Shown here: positions 24,960-36,433 of the stretch, piece after piece
Layout of the letters: every line of letters begins with the position of its first letter
Numbering within the stretch: position 1 is the stretch's first letter
Assembly: GCA_023213395.1 (NCBI GenBank)
Contig: CM041465.1
Span: 202,065,741-202,129,740 of the forward strand
Direction of reading: 5' to 3'
Length of the DNA stretch: 64,000 nt
Source: Cycas panzhihuaensis
Lineage: Eukaryota; Cycadophyta
Notes under the pieces: model-generated
The model's database searches: none
What the model saw: only the letters and a program-made list of their open reading frames with translations
Told to the model about the DNA's origin: nothing
Position numbers and translations under genes: made by a program

Positions 24960-26150
24960 GCAATAGATGAATGGCATGTTGACTCAGGAGCTTCTAATCA
25001 CATGACTGGTAGGAGAGAATGGTTTGAAACTCTGAAACCATATCCATCCAATAGATCAATTGAGTTAGGCAATAATTTCCCATATATAGGGAATTGGGAT
25101 AATTGATGTTGAAATTTATGGTAAAACATAGAGAAATGGAACTGTTCCTTTTATACTTGGGATGGAAAAGAATTTGTTGTCTGTGTCTCAACTAGGGAAA
25201 AAAAAGTTGAGGACCATATTTGATGAAAACAAGCATTGTTTTATATTAGACATGAAAAGGAATGGCATTGTAATTACAGAAGGGATAGAGTGCAGCAATC
25301 TTTGTAAGTTGCTCTCTACACTTGTCCTACCAAAAAAAGGTTCTGTTATGCTTACACCCGATGTAAACTCGCTTGTTGTTTCAAGCAATAATAATAATGA
25401 AATATGGCACTTGAAGTATGGGCACATCTCAAATGATAGGTTAGAATTATTAAAAAAATCTAACATGGTAAATGGGCTACCAAGCATGTCTTTTAATTCT
25501 TTTATATGTAAAAGTTTCATGATGGGAAAACAACACAGGATTCCATTTTCAAAAAGTATGTTGGCACGCACAAAACAAGCTAGAATTGATTCACTCAGAG
25601 CTTTGTGGTCCTATCACACCAAATTCATTGAATGGTGCTCGGTATTTTCTTATTTTCATTGATAATTTTTCTAGAAAGACTTGGATTTATTTTCTATTTA
25701 GTAAATTAGAGGTGTTTGGCCACTTCAAAGAATTTAAAGCAAAAGTAGAATTAGAAAGTAATAAACAAAATCAAATGTATTCGTTATGATAGTGGAGGCA
25801 AATATATGTCAAAATAGTTCCATCATTACTATAAAACCCATGGAATTTGTAGACTAGTAACTACACCTTACTCACCACAATCAAACAGTGTAGTAGAATG
25901 AATAAATAGGACCATACTGGAGATGGCTTGATGCCTGATTCAAGACAGACATGTTATTGAAACATACTAGGCAAAAGCTGTCAATACTATAATATATCTA
26001 ATAAACAGGAGCCCAACATAAGCTCTGCATAAAGTCAAGCCAAAAGAAGTTTGGACTGGACAAAAATTAGATGTAAGTAACGCCAAAGTTTTTGATTGCA
26101 AAGTTTACATTCATATTCTAGATAAAAAATGAACCAAACTTCACAGCAAA
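24960..26150 (+). pseudogene. B protease, GAG-pre-integrase and integrase
   Basis: WHVDSGASNHMTGRREWFE (about 24970-25030) has an intact Copia protease active site. The open block 25162-25662 carries IWHLKYGHISNDRLELLKKS and CKSFMMGKQH (the second zinc cysteine replaced by phenylalanine). 25586-25789 holds HSELCGPITPNS and FLIFIDNFSRKTW of the integrase core, where HTD has become HSE, which loses the first catalytic aspartate. Stops and shifts follow to about 26150. Confidence 0.87.
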
Positions 26151-26648
26151 AGTACAAAATGTATAATGATAGGGTATAGCAATAGATCAAAGGCCTATAG
26201 ATGCATAGATCCGAAAACCAATAGGGTCTATGACAACAGAGATGTACTATTTGATGAAAGCCTCGAAAGCGGTCAAAACATGTGTCAAGAGATAAAAACA
26301 ATAACAAAAACCTATGTTCAACATATTTCAACTTCTTTAGATGAAGACTTTGAAATCACTTCAGACAATATTGACTCAAGTAGTGAAATCTTTGAAGGTA
26401 GACCTCTAAACAACAGTCAAATTAGTCCTTCTGTCGAAGGAAACATTCCAAAAGAAGGAGAGCAAAGGATTGTGTCAGAAGAGCAAGCTTTTAAGAAGAT
26501 ACCAAAATGGTATCTTAAAACAATTGAAGAAACAAAAGGAAATGCTTTCGAACATAGGACAAGATTCTAAAGACATCAAGCACTAGCTTGCTTCGTTGAG
26601 CCTAATGCATATAAAGAAGCAAGCTCGTACTCAGAATGGAAAACAACA
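26151..26648 (+). pseudogene. B integrase C-terminus and linker
   Basis: Open block 26166-26570 begins with the GYSNRSKAYRCIDPKTNRV segment typical of the Copia integrase C-terminal region. It continues into a serine- and acidic-rich linker towards reverse transcriptase (QAFKKIPKWYLKTIEE). Confidence 0.8.
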
Positions 26649-28117
26649 ATGGATGTTGAAATAGCAACAATTACTAAGAATGAAACCTGGGAACTAGTCA
26701 AACCTCTTGCAAATAAACCTATTGTCAATTACAAATGGGTATACAAAGTAAAAGAGAAATCCAATGGAGAAATTGAAAAGTATAAAGCAAGACTAGTTGC
26801 CAAAGGATATACTCAAACTGCAAGTATAGATTATGAAGAAATGTTCTCACCAGTGGCTAAACTAAACACTGTGAGCATAATACTTGCATTGGCTGCTTGC
26901 AAAATTGGAAAATATTTTAGCTTGATGTAAAGAGTGCCTTCTTAAATGGAGACCTAAAAGAGGAAGTGTATATGAATCAACTTGAAGGCTATGCAAAATC
27001 AGGATAAGAAAATTTGGTGTGCAAGCTAAAGAAAGCATTGTATGGGATTAAACAAGCTCTAAGAGTGTGGTATGTAAAACTGGACAAATATCTTGTTCAT
27101 AACAACTTTCACAGGTGTGAATCTAATCCATGTTTGTATGTGAAATTCAATAAGGGACTGATAACCATTATAGCAGTGTATGCAGATGATATGCTACTCA
27201 CAGGAAGTGATATAGCCTCAATTGCATATATAAAAAGCCAATTAGAAAAAGTTTTTGAAATGGTTGATCTTGGAATACTGCACTACTACATTAGAATTGA
27301 GGTAACACAACTAAAGAGTTCTATTACTCTGTCCCAATCAAAATACATCAGGAATATGTTGAAAAGATTCAACATGGAAAATTGTAACAGTTGTACCACA
27401 CCTATGGAGACAAGTTGTGTATTGAATCTTGACATAGAAGGACAGGCAGTAAATGCAACCACATACAGGCAACTAATCGAAAGTCTGATATATCTCATTA
27501 CTACTAGACTAGACATCTATTCAGTCAGGGTAATCTCTAGATTTATGCAGGAACCAAAAGTGTCACATTGGAATGCAACAAAAAGAATACTTAGATATTT
27601 AAAAGGAACAATAAATCTGGGTTTGAATTATACGAAAGCAAACATCATGCAATGGACAAGTTATAGTGACTCAGACTGGGCAGGAGATAGAATAGATAGA
27701 AAGTCAACAACAAGTTACTGTTTCTCTTTGGGATTGGTAGTAATATCCTAGAGCAGCAAAAAACAACCCATAATTGCCTTATTTTCCACAGAAGTTGAAT
27801 ACAAGTCAGTAGTAAGTGCAACCTGCGAAGCAATCTAGATTAGACAATTATTAAAAAATTTGGGTCAAGAACATAAGTCTCCTACTATTTTATTTTGTGA
27901 TAATCAAAGCACAATCAAGACGACTAAAAAATTTGTTTTTCATACAAGAATAAAACACATAGAGGTTCATCATCATTTTATAAGGGAGAAAGTTCAAAGC
28001 AAAGAGATCAAACTGCTACATTGCACATTAGATGAGCATAGTGCTGACATAATTACAAAGCCACTAAGTAAAGACAATTTCCAATTCTTCAAAGATAAGT
28101 TAGGAATAAAATAGATA
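26649..28117 (+). pseudogene. B reverse transcriptase and RNase H
   Basis: 26649-26930 has YKWVYKVKEKSNGEIEKYKA and LVAKGYTQTASIDYEE. 27014-27751 has KLKKALYGIKQALRVWY, the catalytic AVYADDMLL (27172-27200) and WAGDRIDRKSTTSYCFSLG of RNase H. 27860-28114 ends with IEVHHHFIREKV and SADIITKPLSKDNF. A stop-rich gap at 26930-27010 splits the LDVKSAFLNGD segment. The YADD site is intact, but the chain is broken at several places. Confidence 0.9.
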
Positions 28118-28133
28118 AAACATTAAGAGAGGG

Positions 28134-28336
28134 TGTTAAGGGTAATGTTTTATCTGGTCTTTATAACACTTCTCTCTAATGTACTATTATAAGGGTTACG
28201 TGTCATTTCCCCCTTTTTCTTATCTTGTGACAAGTGGCACACATGCATTGAGCCTTGTCCATGACTCATATATATTGTACTGTATTTATAGGGGGTTCTT
28301 TCTCATTAATGATATCAATCAATTAAGAGTTTTACA
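28134..28336 (+). repeat. B 3' LTR
   Basis: 203 bp, matches 23035-23237 over its full length with about 19 substitutions. Confidence 0.92.
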
Positions 28337-28522
28337 ATTCTCACATACCATCGGGTATATAGAGCCCTTGAATTGCCACCTGTGAACAGATATGCCATCA
28401 GATAAGACCGTCTCAACCACTAGGGGCTATTAGACAAGGAGACATTGGGATTTTTGATACTAGATTAGTAAACCTTTCTAGGTAGATAAGACACTGCTAG
28501 TACCTACGCTCATTCAGTCATC
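28337..28522 (+). other. A leader region, last part
   Basis: Short sequence between B and the start of A's gag. No coding frame. It ends CAGTCATCATGGCG, where the ATG at 28523 starts gag. Confidence 0.55.
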
Positions 28523-29570
28523 ATGGCGCTACAAATGGTTGCAACTAATACCATCAAATTGTCAGGTAGTGACAACTTCTTGGCTTGGAAGAAACAAGTC
28601 AAGAATATACTTGTAATGAACAAATTGTGGACTTATGTTTTTGGTGCTACTCCTAAACCAATTCCCACTCAAGATTTAATGATCCCACTATCATTATATC
28701 AGCTTATCTTATTACCCTTGCCGCATTTAATGAAAACGATGAAGTCACACTTTCTTTCTTACATCTCTCTTGTGAAAAAAATGTCAACGAAAACATTGAA
28801 ACAACTACCACCTCCATTGAAGCATGGAACATAATCTACTCCATGTATGAGAGAAAAGACAATGCACAAGCTATCATGCTTAAGGCCCAATTGCATTCCA
28901 TTCCTTATGCTGACTCTGTCAAAGCCCATTTGACCCAAATTAAAGCATTAATGAACCAATTAACTACTCTTGGTCAACCTTTTGCAAACAATGATCTGGT
29001 GTCATCCATTGTCAATGTATACCCATTGGCTTTAACTTCCTTATTTCTAACTTGTCCCATTCCAATGGCCTTGCCACTTTGGACTTTAATATCTTTGAGG
29101 GAATTCTACTACAAGAGGAGTGTATCTTAAATAGACTTGGAGATCCTAATTCTTCCTTATCGACCCCTGCTTTAGTTGCACATCATAAAGGAACACAACA
29201 AAGACCAAATTTGAGCCAACAATTCGGTTCAATGAATTTGAACCAACAATAGCCACATCAGTTGCATACAAATCAATTAGTTTGTCATTATTGTGGCAAA
29301 CTTGGCCACACAACACCATGATGCAAGAAAAAGAGGGTTGACCAACAACAATAACAATAGAATCACCTCGCAAATTGAGGCAATCCTAACTGTGGCCACA
29401 ACAACTTCCAAGGAAACAAAAGACCAAACTAGAATGCCCAAAACACCAATCAGGTCTATGTACAAAATCAGAACTACAACCAAAGAAGGAATCAAATTCA
29501 AGGAGGCCACATGGCTAATTCTTAGAATTTGTTCTATGCTACTTCTATAGCTCATAGCACTGATAAATCC
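28523..29570 (+). pseudogene. A gag
   Basis: Starts MALQMVATNTIKLSGSDNF, then LAWKKQVKNILVMNKLWTYV, a typical Copia gag N-terminus. It continues in shifted frames with MYERKDNAQAIMLKAQLHSI and AHLTQIKALMNQLTTLGQPF. The zinc knuckle CHYCGKLGHTTP-stop-C (29281-29324) has a stop where an aromatic residue is usual. An asparagine-rich stretch follows before the protease. At least three frameshifts are needed to read through. Confidence 0.85.
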
Positions 29571-29595
29571 TAGTTGATAGATTCCAGAGTCTCTT
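29571..29595 (+). pseudogene. A protease active site, cut by element C
   Basis: The frame reads LIDSRVSL and stops at the insertion of C. The downstream half (HMTETEDLL) resumes at 31767. One copy of CTCTT at each side is C's target-site duplication. The expected DSGAS site reads DSRVS. Confidence 0.8.
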
Positions 29596-29835
29596 TGTTA
29601 GAAACAATACACCCACACAATAAGAGAATGAGCACTAATAGTCCATACATTACAAATGAGAGCTTGTACATACTTATACAAAGAGTCTCTAACATAGAAG
29701 AGAGTTAGGGTCAAAGACTAACACTTAATGTTAGTTAATCTAACATAAAGTTACAATAACCAACATAAAGTTGCAGTGACTAATATAAAGTTACATGTAA
29801 TAGTACAATAGGAGAGGTGACATTATATTCTAACA
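29596..29835 (-). repeat. C 3' LTR
   Basis: 240 bp; on the minus strand TGTTAGAATATAATG...GTTTCTAACA. It contains a short internal repeat built on CATAAAGTTACA-like units (29750-29800). Confidence 0.88.
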
Positions 29836-29848
29836 TCCCCTCTTAATG

Positions 29849-30720
29849 TCAACTCCTGGTCTTAATTCCTAGGTTGTCACATAAATACAAGAATTTGTCT
29901 TTGGCCAAAGGCTTGGTGAATATGTTTGCAAGTTGCTTTTCACTTGGATAGTACACTAATTTCACTTCTTTCTTGTCCACTTTCTCTTGGATGAAGTGGT
30001 GGTGTACTTCGATGTGCTTGGTTCTAGTGTGAAAGACATGATTCCTTGTCATCTGGATGGTGCTTTGATTATCATAGTTGATCTGACTTGGACCATGTTG
30101 GGGATGATTGAGCTCCTCCAAAAGTCTTCTAAGCTTGATGGCTTCATAAATTGCATGAACTATGGCTTGATATTCAGCATTTGTGGTGGACAATGAGACT
30201 GTTGATTACTTCTTTGTTTTCCATGAAATAATTCCGCTATTGAGATCGAAGCAATATCTAGTTGCGGATTTCCTGTTGTCTGGGTCCTTGGCCCATTTAT
30301 AATTGGAATAGCCAGATAGAAGACTAGTACACTTTTTATTGTATTGAATTCCATGATACTTTGTCCCTTGTATGTATCGAAGTATGCGTTTGATAGCTTT
30401 CCAGTGTGATTCCTTAGGAGATGACATGTATCTGGACACAATCTCCACAGCATAAACAATATTAGGCCTGGTAGATGTGAGATAGATTAGATTGCCCTCT
30501 AATTTTTGATACAGAATTGCATCTACTGGTTTATCATCCTAATCAGATGTCAGCTTGGTACTGGTACACATAGGAGTAGGAGCAGCTTTGCAGTTTGTCA
30601 TGTTAAATTCTTCTAAGATTTTTGTTGCATATTTAGACTGGTGTATAAAAATTCCATGGTTGATTCTAACAGTGCTAAACACATGATTATCTTAGACTTG
30701 TAGGCCTGTCAATAAATCTC
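29849..30720 (-). pseudogene. C RNase H and reverse transcriptase end
   Basis: Blocks 29849-30193 (STTNAEYQAIVHAIYEAIKL, NQSTIQMTRNHVFHTRTKHI, LANIFTKPLAKDKF) and 30206-30448 (IVSRYMSSPKESHWKAIKRI, SNYKWAKDPDNRKSATRYCF) form a fairly well kept Copia RNase H. The WAGD segment reads WAKD. The remaining part to 30720 contains the LIGSLIYL-type thumb end in a broken frame. Confidence 0.9.
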
Positions 30721-31660
30721 TAGATGAGATTTGAGACAGGCAGTTTCGTGGCACTAACCGCTAACCACTGCACTACAAGTTTTCGATGGCAGGTTAGCGC
30801 TTCTTATCCTAGGGCCAGCTCAGGGTTCTATAGGGTCCTTCGATATACCTTTTGGTACGCAGAGGCTCAGATCTGTGAGTGGGTTCTATGTGAGGCTTGG
30901 GTATTGGGCCCTTTCGGTTCCCTTGACTTCACACGATGGTTTTGAATTGCCAACGTGCTTAGCCAAGAACGATAGATCCACTGCGATTATTATAGACCCC
31001 TAGAATAGGGTCTCTAAGGCATGGAACAAATAGGTGCCGAGAAAAGTTATCTACTTGCGGAACACATAGACAGATTAGGGACACTGATTTATAGAGCTTA
31101 ATGAGTAACAAGGCTTCCTTTGAAAATAATGACAAAATATATGAAAAAAGCTTGATACTGAATGGAGTTAAGTCAAGAGAATGTTTTTGAGCTAAGGAGA
31201 ATACCATTTTACAGACAGATGTACAGATGATTGTACGGACCTGCTAAAAATGAAGTTTCTCAGATTTGAATGAAACTAGTTTTGAATGAAAGCTCTTGAT
31301 ATCCGCTTTCCAAATCTGGTCTTGGTTTTTTGATTGGAGCAATCGTCATTAAGTAAAAATGGCTTAAAAAATCAAAATTGTGGCTAGGATTTTTTGCTTG
31401 TATTTTTTAGACCTAGAGATGATATAGCCCGAATCATATATCGATGGAAAGCTTGACTAAAGACCTTTCAAATGATACTAATATTGTAGGGTATCCCAAT
31501 CTGTACACTAAGAAATGAGCAAAAAAGAAAAGTGACGGTTATATGGATTTCATACCTCTTTTGGGCTTGAAAATGAAGGAATTTGTTGTCGTGCCTTTGG
31601 ACAAAGTGAGAGAGCAAGTCAAAACACCCCTACTCTTAAAATTTGAGCCGATTCTAAGAG
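30721..31660 (-). other. C leader-like region next to the deletion
   Basis: No supported gene. 30724-30950 is clearly richer in G and C than its surroundings and of unknown origin. From about 31150 the sequence resembles the untranslated leaders of the related Copia elements. Confidence 0.45.
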
Positions 31661-31664
31661 AATT

Positions 31665-31759
31665 ATAGACAAAGTTACAATGACTAACATAAAGTTATAG
31701 TGACTAACATAAAGTTACATGTACTAGTACAACAAGAGAGATGACATTATATTCTAACA
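31665..31759 (-). repeat. C 5' LTR, truncated
   Basis: About 95 bp matching the right end of 29596-29835 (GTTACATGTACTAGTACAAC... to TTCTAACA). The inner ~145 bp of this LTR and the primer-binding site are gone. Confidence 0.75.
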
Positions 31760-31764
31760 CTCTT

Positions 31765-32643
31765 AACATATGACTGAAACCGAAGACTTGCTTACAAACA
31801 CTATGCTAGTAAAGAACCAAACAATGACATTTGGTGATGATATAGTATTGGAGATTGCCAAGATTGGCAATGCTCCCATTTCACTGACAAATTCAGATAT
31901 TAAACATCACCTAAAAATTGTATTCTATGTACCTGGGATGACAAAAAATTTGTTATCTGTCATTTAGATTAGTAGGCAGAGGTTTGATGTGCTCCTTAGC
32001 CACCTTGGTAAATGCTTCATCAATGATGTCAATGGCAATGTGATTGGAACCAAATATGAGGATCATGGACTTTGCAAGTTGGACACAACATCAACACCTA
32101 CATTCATGCAAGAGGATATTGGTACCTGTAGTAATTCTGCTTCAACTGCTAAAAAACAACCTGCAATTGTTACTCAGTCACTTCCCAAAGATCAATTATG
32201 GCATCAATGCCTCAGTCATCTTAATATGAATAGCCTTCAATTACTATTCAAACTAACGTAGTACATGGTCTACTAAAAATTAATCAAACTAAATGTTTTT
32301 TTGAATCTTACATTATGGGAAAGCATCACAGAAAACCCTTCAAATCCAATGGCAAAGTTTGGCATGCTCAGGAACCATTAGGCCTTGTTCACTCAGACAT
32401 TTGTGGACCCATTTCACAAGGATCAATTAATGGTTGCCGTTTTCTCGTTACCTTCATTAATGATTTTTCCCGTAAGGTCTAAGTCTAGTACCTAAAGTAG
32501 AAATCAGAAGCTTTTGAGTAATTTAAAGAATTCAAAACTAGAGCTGAACTAAAATCCAACATGGCACTCAAAATTTTATATTATGACAATGGTGATGAAT
32601 ATACCTCAAAAGAATTCACCCAAAATTGTAAGAATAATGGCAT
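31765..32643 (+). pseudogene. A protease end, GAG-pre-integrase, integrase core start
   Basis: HMTETEDLLTNTMLVKNQTM continues the protease, followed by YVPGMTKNLLSVI (31770-31967). 31989-32261 ends with the zinc-binding LWHQCLSHLNMNSL. The integrase core start (LVHSDICGPISQGSINGCRF) lies at about 32385-32450 and YYDNGDEYTSKEF at about 32580-32620. The two catalytic aspartates are still readable, in frames separated by stops. Element D cuts the core at 32644. Confidence 0.85.
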
Positions 32644-33092
32644 TGTTGAAGAGAGGCAGCATGTACAATATCAGCAGGAACATATAATCAAACATTCATA
32701 GGTGAAAATTGACATTGCACATGTACACATTATTTGGCAGGTGGAAAACCCCTTATGGGGAAGAAAAACCACCTCTGAAAATTAGAAATTTATTGCTAAA
32801 GGATTTTACATGGCCTTCATAACTAGGAATACCCTCTATATACTAAACTAAGAAAGGAAATCAGCCTTTGGACAGGCTTATGACAGCCTCCTAGATTCCT
32901 GGAACCAATTTCTAGAATCTAGGAGAGGCTATTTGAAGAATGAGAGGTTCATTGAAATGGGTGGTTGCTCATTTCAATGACCTTTACATAATAATTAATA
33001 ATTAACATTAGCTTTTATAAAAATGAACCTTTACATCATTTAAATTTACATTTACACATGTGATCAAAAAGATAACATTAGCTTTTCTAACA
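32644..33092 (-). repeat. D 3' LTR
   Basis: 449 bp; plus-strand ends TGTTGAAGAGAGG and TTTTCTAACA. On the minus strand TATATAGAGGGTATTCC is a candidate TATA region. Confidence 0.94.
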
Positions 33093-33164
33093 TCCGCTTT
33101 TAATGTTAACTTTTTGTATAATGATAAAGGAAGTCTTCATCATGTTGATCCCCCTTTGATGGAA

Positions 33165-33910
33165 ATTTCTTTTATCTTTAATAAATCTCACAGGTTTAAA
33201 AATTTGACTTCAGTTAATAATTTTGTAATAATATCAGCAACCTGTAGATCTGTAGGACAATAAGACAAATGAATAATATTGTTAGTAACAAGATTACGAA
33301 TAAAATGTTGATGCAATTCTATGTGTTTAGTTCTAGAATGAGCAACTGGATTGGTAGCAATAGCAATAGTACCTTGATTATCAACTTTAATTTCTATAGA
33401 AAAGTTAGGAAATAAACCAATTTCATTTAAGAGAGATTTGATCCAGAGTTCTTCTTTGCTTGCTTCAACGAGTGCTTGATATTCAGCTTCGGTTGTTGAT
33501 AGAGTTAAAACCTGCATTTTTTTGCTAGACCATGTGATAGCTGAAGAATCTAGAAAAAACACATAACCTTCTATTGACTTACGGTCATTTGAGTTGCCTG
33601 CCCAATCTGAATCACTATACCATGTTAAGAGGATTACTGCAAGAATTATAAGTTAGACCATAAAAAATACTATTTTGAAGATATTGAAGAATACGTTTAG
33701 CAGCTTTCCAGTGTGATTCATGTGGTTTTTGCATATAACGCGAACATAAAGCAACATAGGATATATTAGGTCGAGTATGTGTTAAATAAATTAGGCTGCC
33801 AATAAGCTGCCTATATAAAGTTGGATCACAAAGTGGTGTAGAACAATCAGTAGATAATTTAACTCCTGATTGTAAAGGATTAGAAACCAGTTTAGCATTT
33901 TCCATGTTAA
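33165..33910 (-). pseudogene. D RNase H and reverse transcriptase end
   Basis: 33188-33562 carries STTEAEYQALVEASKEELWI, NPVAHSRTKHIELHQHFIRN and DLQVADIITKLLTEVKF. 33615-33905 carries LYRQLIGSLIYLTHTRPNIS and SHWKAAKRILQYL. Only one junction near 33600 breaks the frame. The integrity of the blocks fits a relatively recent insertion. Confidence 0.92.
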
Positions 33911-33959
33911 ACCGTTTAATTAGATTTAAAATATATTTTGGTTGAGATATGGTTATTTT

Positions 33960-34700
33960 TTAATCATGTTGGTAAATTTGTAATATGAGAAAATAGTGTA
34001 GAAGAGCAAGAGTGGTCATTTCGAATTTATTCATCAAGGTTATTTTTAGTTGATGAATGTTATTGTTTGAAGATTCAGTGATGATGATATCATCGACATA
34101 CATCATTAATATGGTAAGATTCTCGTTTTCACGTTTGATATAGAGATTTGGATCAGTGATACATCTAGTGTATCCAATTTGAATTAGATAGTTATCAACT
34201 TTCGTATGCCAAGCTCGAGGAGCTTGTTTCAATCCATAGATTGATTTCTTTGGTTTATAAACTAAATTAGGGTTGTCAATAAAACTAGGCGGTTAAGTCA
34301 TGTAGATCTCTTCTTTAAGATCACCATTTAGAAATGCATCTTTGACATCCATTTGATGGATTTTCCAGCTGAATTTAGCTGCTAGAGTAATAATAGTTTT
34401 AATAGTATTCATCTTTGCAACAGGGGCAAAGGTTTCATTATAATCTATACCATTGATTTGAGAAAATCCTTTCGCAACTAAGCGAGCTTTATGCTTTTCA
34501 ACAATGGCTGTTGAATTGTATTTGGTTCGATAAACCCATTTACAATCAACTATATTTTTCCCTGGTGGAAGTGGAACAAGATCCCAAGTTGAATTCTTGT
34601 TTAAAGCATCAATTTCAATTTGCATGGCTTGCTGCCATACGATATTGTTGCTTGCTTGTTTAAAGGTTTTAGGATCATCACTGCCCATTATTTTAGCCAT
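33960..34700 (-). pseudogene. D reverse transcriptase
   Basis: 34293-34700 (WQQAMQIEIDALNKNSTWDL, CKWVYRTKYN, ARLVAKGFSQINGIDYNE, TFAPVAKM, MDVKDAFLNGDLKEEIYM) and 33960-34232 (KQAPRAWHTKVDNYL, the catalytic MMYVDDIIITE, LLHYFLILQIYQHD). The YVDD site is intact. A frame break between the two blocks (about 34240-34290) and a stop near 33960 interrupt it. Confidence 0.93.
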
Positions 34701-35524
34701 TGCTGCATAGTTAGCATGTAATTTTTTAGCACGAGTTCTCCTGGTATCTGAAGGATTACCTACATCAGATCCAGCATCAGAAAGTCCTTTCTTTGCCCAT
34801 ATGGGTTGTTTGTTGTGACTGTTTCTTTAGTCATGGGTTGGGATGAAGAACAAGCTTGAGAAGAAGAATCTATTCCAGTTGGTTCAGATAGAGTCCAATT
34901 CTGGACTTGTATGGATAAGGATTCTATAGTCTCAGGGTGAACTTGTTTTTCAGAGGAGTCAACCAAATAGGTGTTGGTTAACAGATTCTCAATAGGAAGT
35001 TCTATATAAGTGGAGGTTGAAGAGGATCCTTTTTCGTCAAATATTACATTACGCAAAATTGAAATTTTATGCGTGACTGGATCTAAAAGTCTGTAAGCTT
35101 TGCTCTCTTCGCTGTATCCAACGAAGATATATTTTTGACTTTTAGGATCTAGTTTTTTGCGTTTTTCTTTGGGAACATGTCCCCACGCAGTACTTCAAAA
35201 AATTCTCAGATGTTTAACTTAGGGTTTTCGTCCAGACCATTTTTGTTCTGGGGTAACGTTTTGTAAAGATTTACTAGGTAAACGGTTTAAAAGATAGTTG
35301 GAGCAGGCAATTACTTCTGCCCATAACTTTAAGTCAAGACTTTTTGCATGTAATATGCATTGAGTCATTTTAACAAGAGTACGGTTCTTGCGTTCAGCAA
35401 CACCGTTTTGCTGAGGAGTATAGGCAACAGAATGCTGAAATTGAATTCCGTGCCTCTTACAAAAGGAAGTGAATTTGCCGCTTAAATATTCTTTGGCATT
35501 ATCAGATCTGAAATTTTTAATTTT
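34701..35524 (-). pseudogene. D integrase C-terminal half and linker
   Basis: 34760-35056 is a serine/threonine-rich linker that begins MRNVIFDEKGSS, the usual end of the Copia integrase C-terminal domain. 35057-35524 holds the integrase end in broken frames (a GYSEESKAYRLLDP-like segment near 35090, QQNGVAERKNR-like near 35390). Confidence 0.75.
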
Positions 35525-36310
35525 CTAGTTTGATTGATTTTCTACAAGTGTTTTGAATTCAGTGAAGATATCAAACACTTGATTACGAGTTTTGAGTGTG
35601 TACACCCAACATTTTCTCAAAAAATCATCAATAAACATGACAAAATAACGACAGCCAAAATATGAAGTTACATGGAACGGTCCACATATATCAAAGTGAA
35701 CAAGTTCAAGTGGAACTTTCGCTCTGAATTGAGTCTGATGTGGAAAAGGATCCATGTGTTGCTTACCTGTTACGCAGGCTTTGCAAACACCATAGACAGT
35801 AGTTAAAGGTGGAAGACCATGAACCATGTCATGTCTTTTTAGGTACTGAAGTTTTCCATAACTGGTATGGTCGAATCGTGCATGCCATAGTTTACTGACT
35901 AGGTCAGATTTGGCTATAAAAGCACTAAAGAACTTTGTTTTAGTATTTTGTAAACTAGTTAAGCTATAAAGACCTGTTTTATGATCAACAGGTCCAAAGG
36001 CAATAGATTTGAATTTGTTTAATGGTTCTTTAATAATAAAATTGTCTTTCCAAAATTCGACAACAAGGTCTTTTTGGCAGATTTGGTAGACAGAGAGAAG
36101 ATTTGGTAACAAACCAGGCACGTAGAATACGTCCTTGATTGAACCATCTTTCAAAGTGACATCACCTGATCCTTTCACTTTGAGTTGGGATCCACTCCCA
36201 AAAGAAATCTCTTCTTCAGAGTTAGTATCGGATTGATAAGTGGATAAATTCTCCTAGTGTCCTGTCATGTGATGGGAAGCACCAGAGTCAAGAATCCATT
36301 GAGGTGATTG
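35525..36310 (-). pseudogene. D protease, GAG-pre-integrase and integrase start
   Basis: The protease site WILDSGASHHMTGH (about 36258-36300) is intact. 36178 down to 35525 is open: VFYVPGLLPNLLSV, LWHARFDHTSYGKLQYLKRH and CKACVTGKQHMDPFP (zinc region), then LVHFDICGPFHVTSYFGCRY and FVMFIDDFLRKCWVYTLKTR (integrase core). HSD has become HFD, with the first catalytic aspartate kept. Confidence 0.92.
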
Positions 36311-36433
36311 ATTAGATGGAGTAACAAATGCAGAAGTTGTTGCCGTTAAAAAACGATTATGAAATTGTGGTCGGGATTGTGGTCGAGTTTGCAATCCCTT
36401 GGAAGCTTTCCAGGCTTCTGAAGCTATTCTACT

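Larger units (their letters stand above)
23035..28336 (+). mobile_element. B: Copia element nested in A
   Basis: LTRs 23035-23237 and 28134-28336, both 203 bp. Primer-binding site TGGTATTAGAACAGGG at 23238 and polypurine tract TAAGAGAGGG before the 3' LTR. The order gag, protease, integrase, reverse transcriptase, RNase H is complete but carries many stops. The LTRs differ at about 19 of 203 positions. The flanks (GTTTT, ATTCT) match at only three of five bases, so the target-site duplication is not proven. Same family as Cop2 and E. Confidence 0.92.
29596..31759 (-). mobile_element. C: internally deleted Copia element nested in A
   Basis: Flanked by perfect CTCTT duplications (29591-29595 and 31760-31764). 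The full 240-bp 3' LTR is at 29596-29835, with its polypurine tract beside it. RNase H and the end of reverse transcriptase follow on the minus strand to about 30720, then leader-like sequence to about 31660. Only the last ~95 bp of the 5' LTR remain. gag, protease, integrase and most of reverse transcriptase are missing. It was either inserted in this form or deleted afterwards without touching its ends. Confidence 0.88.

Noticed and set aside
23035-28336. Clear target-site duplication for element B
   Set aside because: GTTTT and ATTCT agree at only three of five bases; insertion is inferred from the LTRs, not from a duplication.
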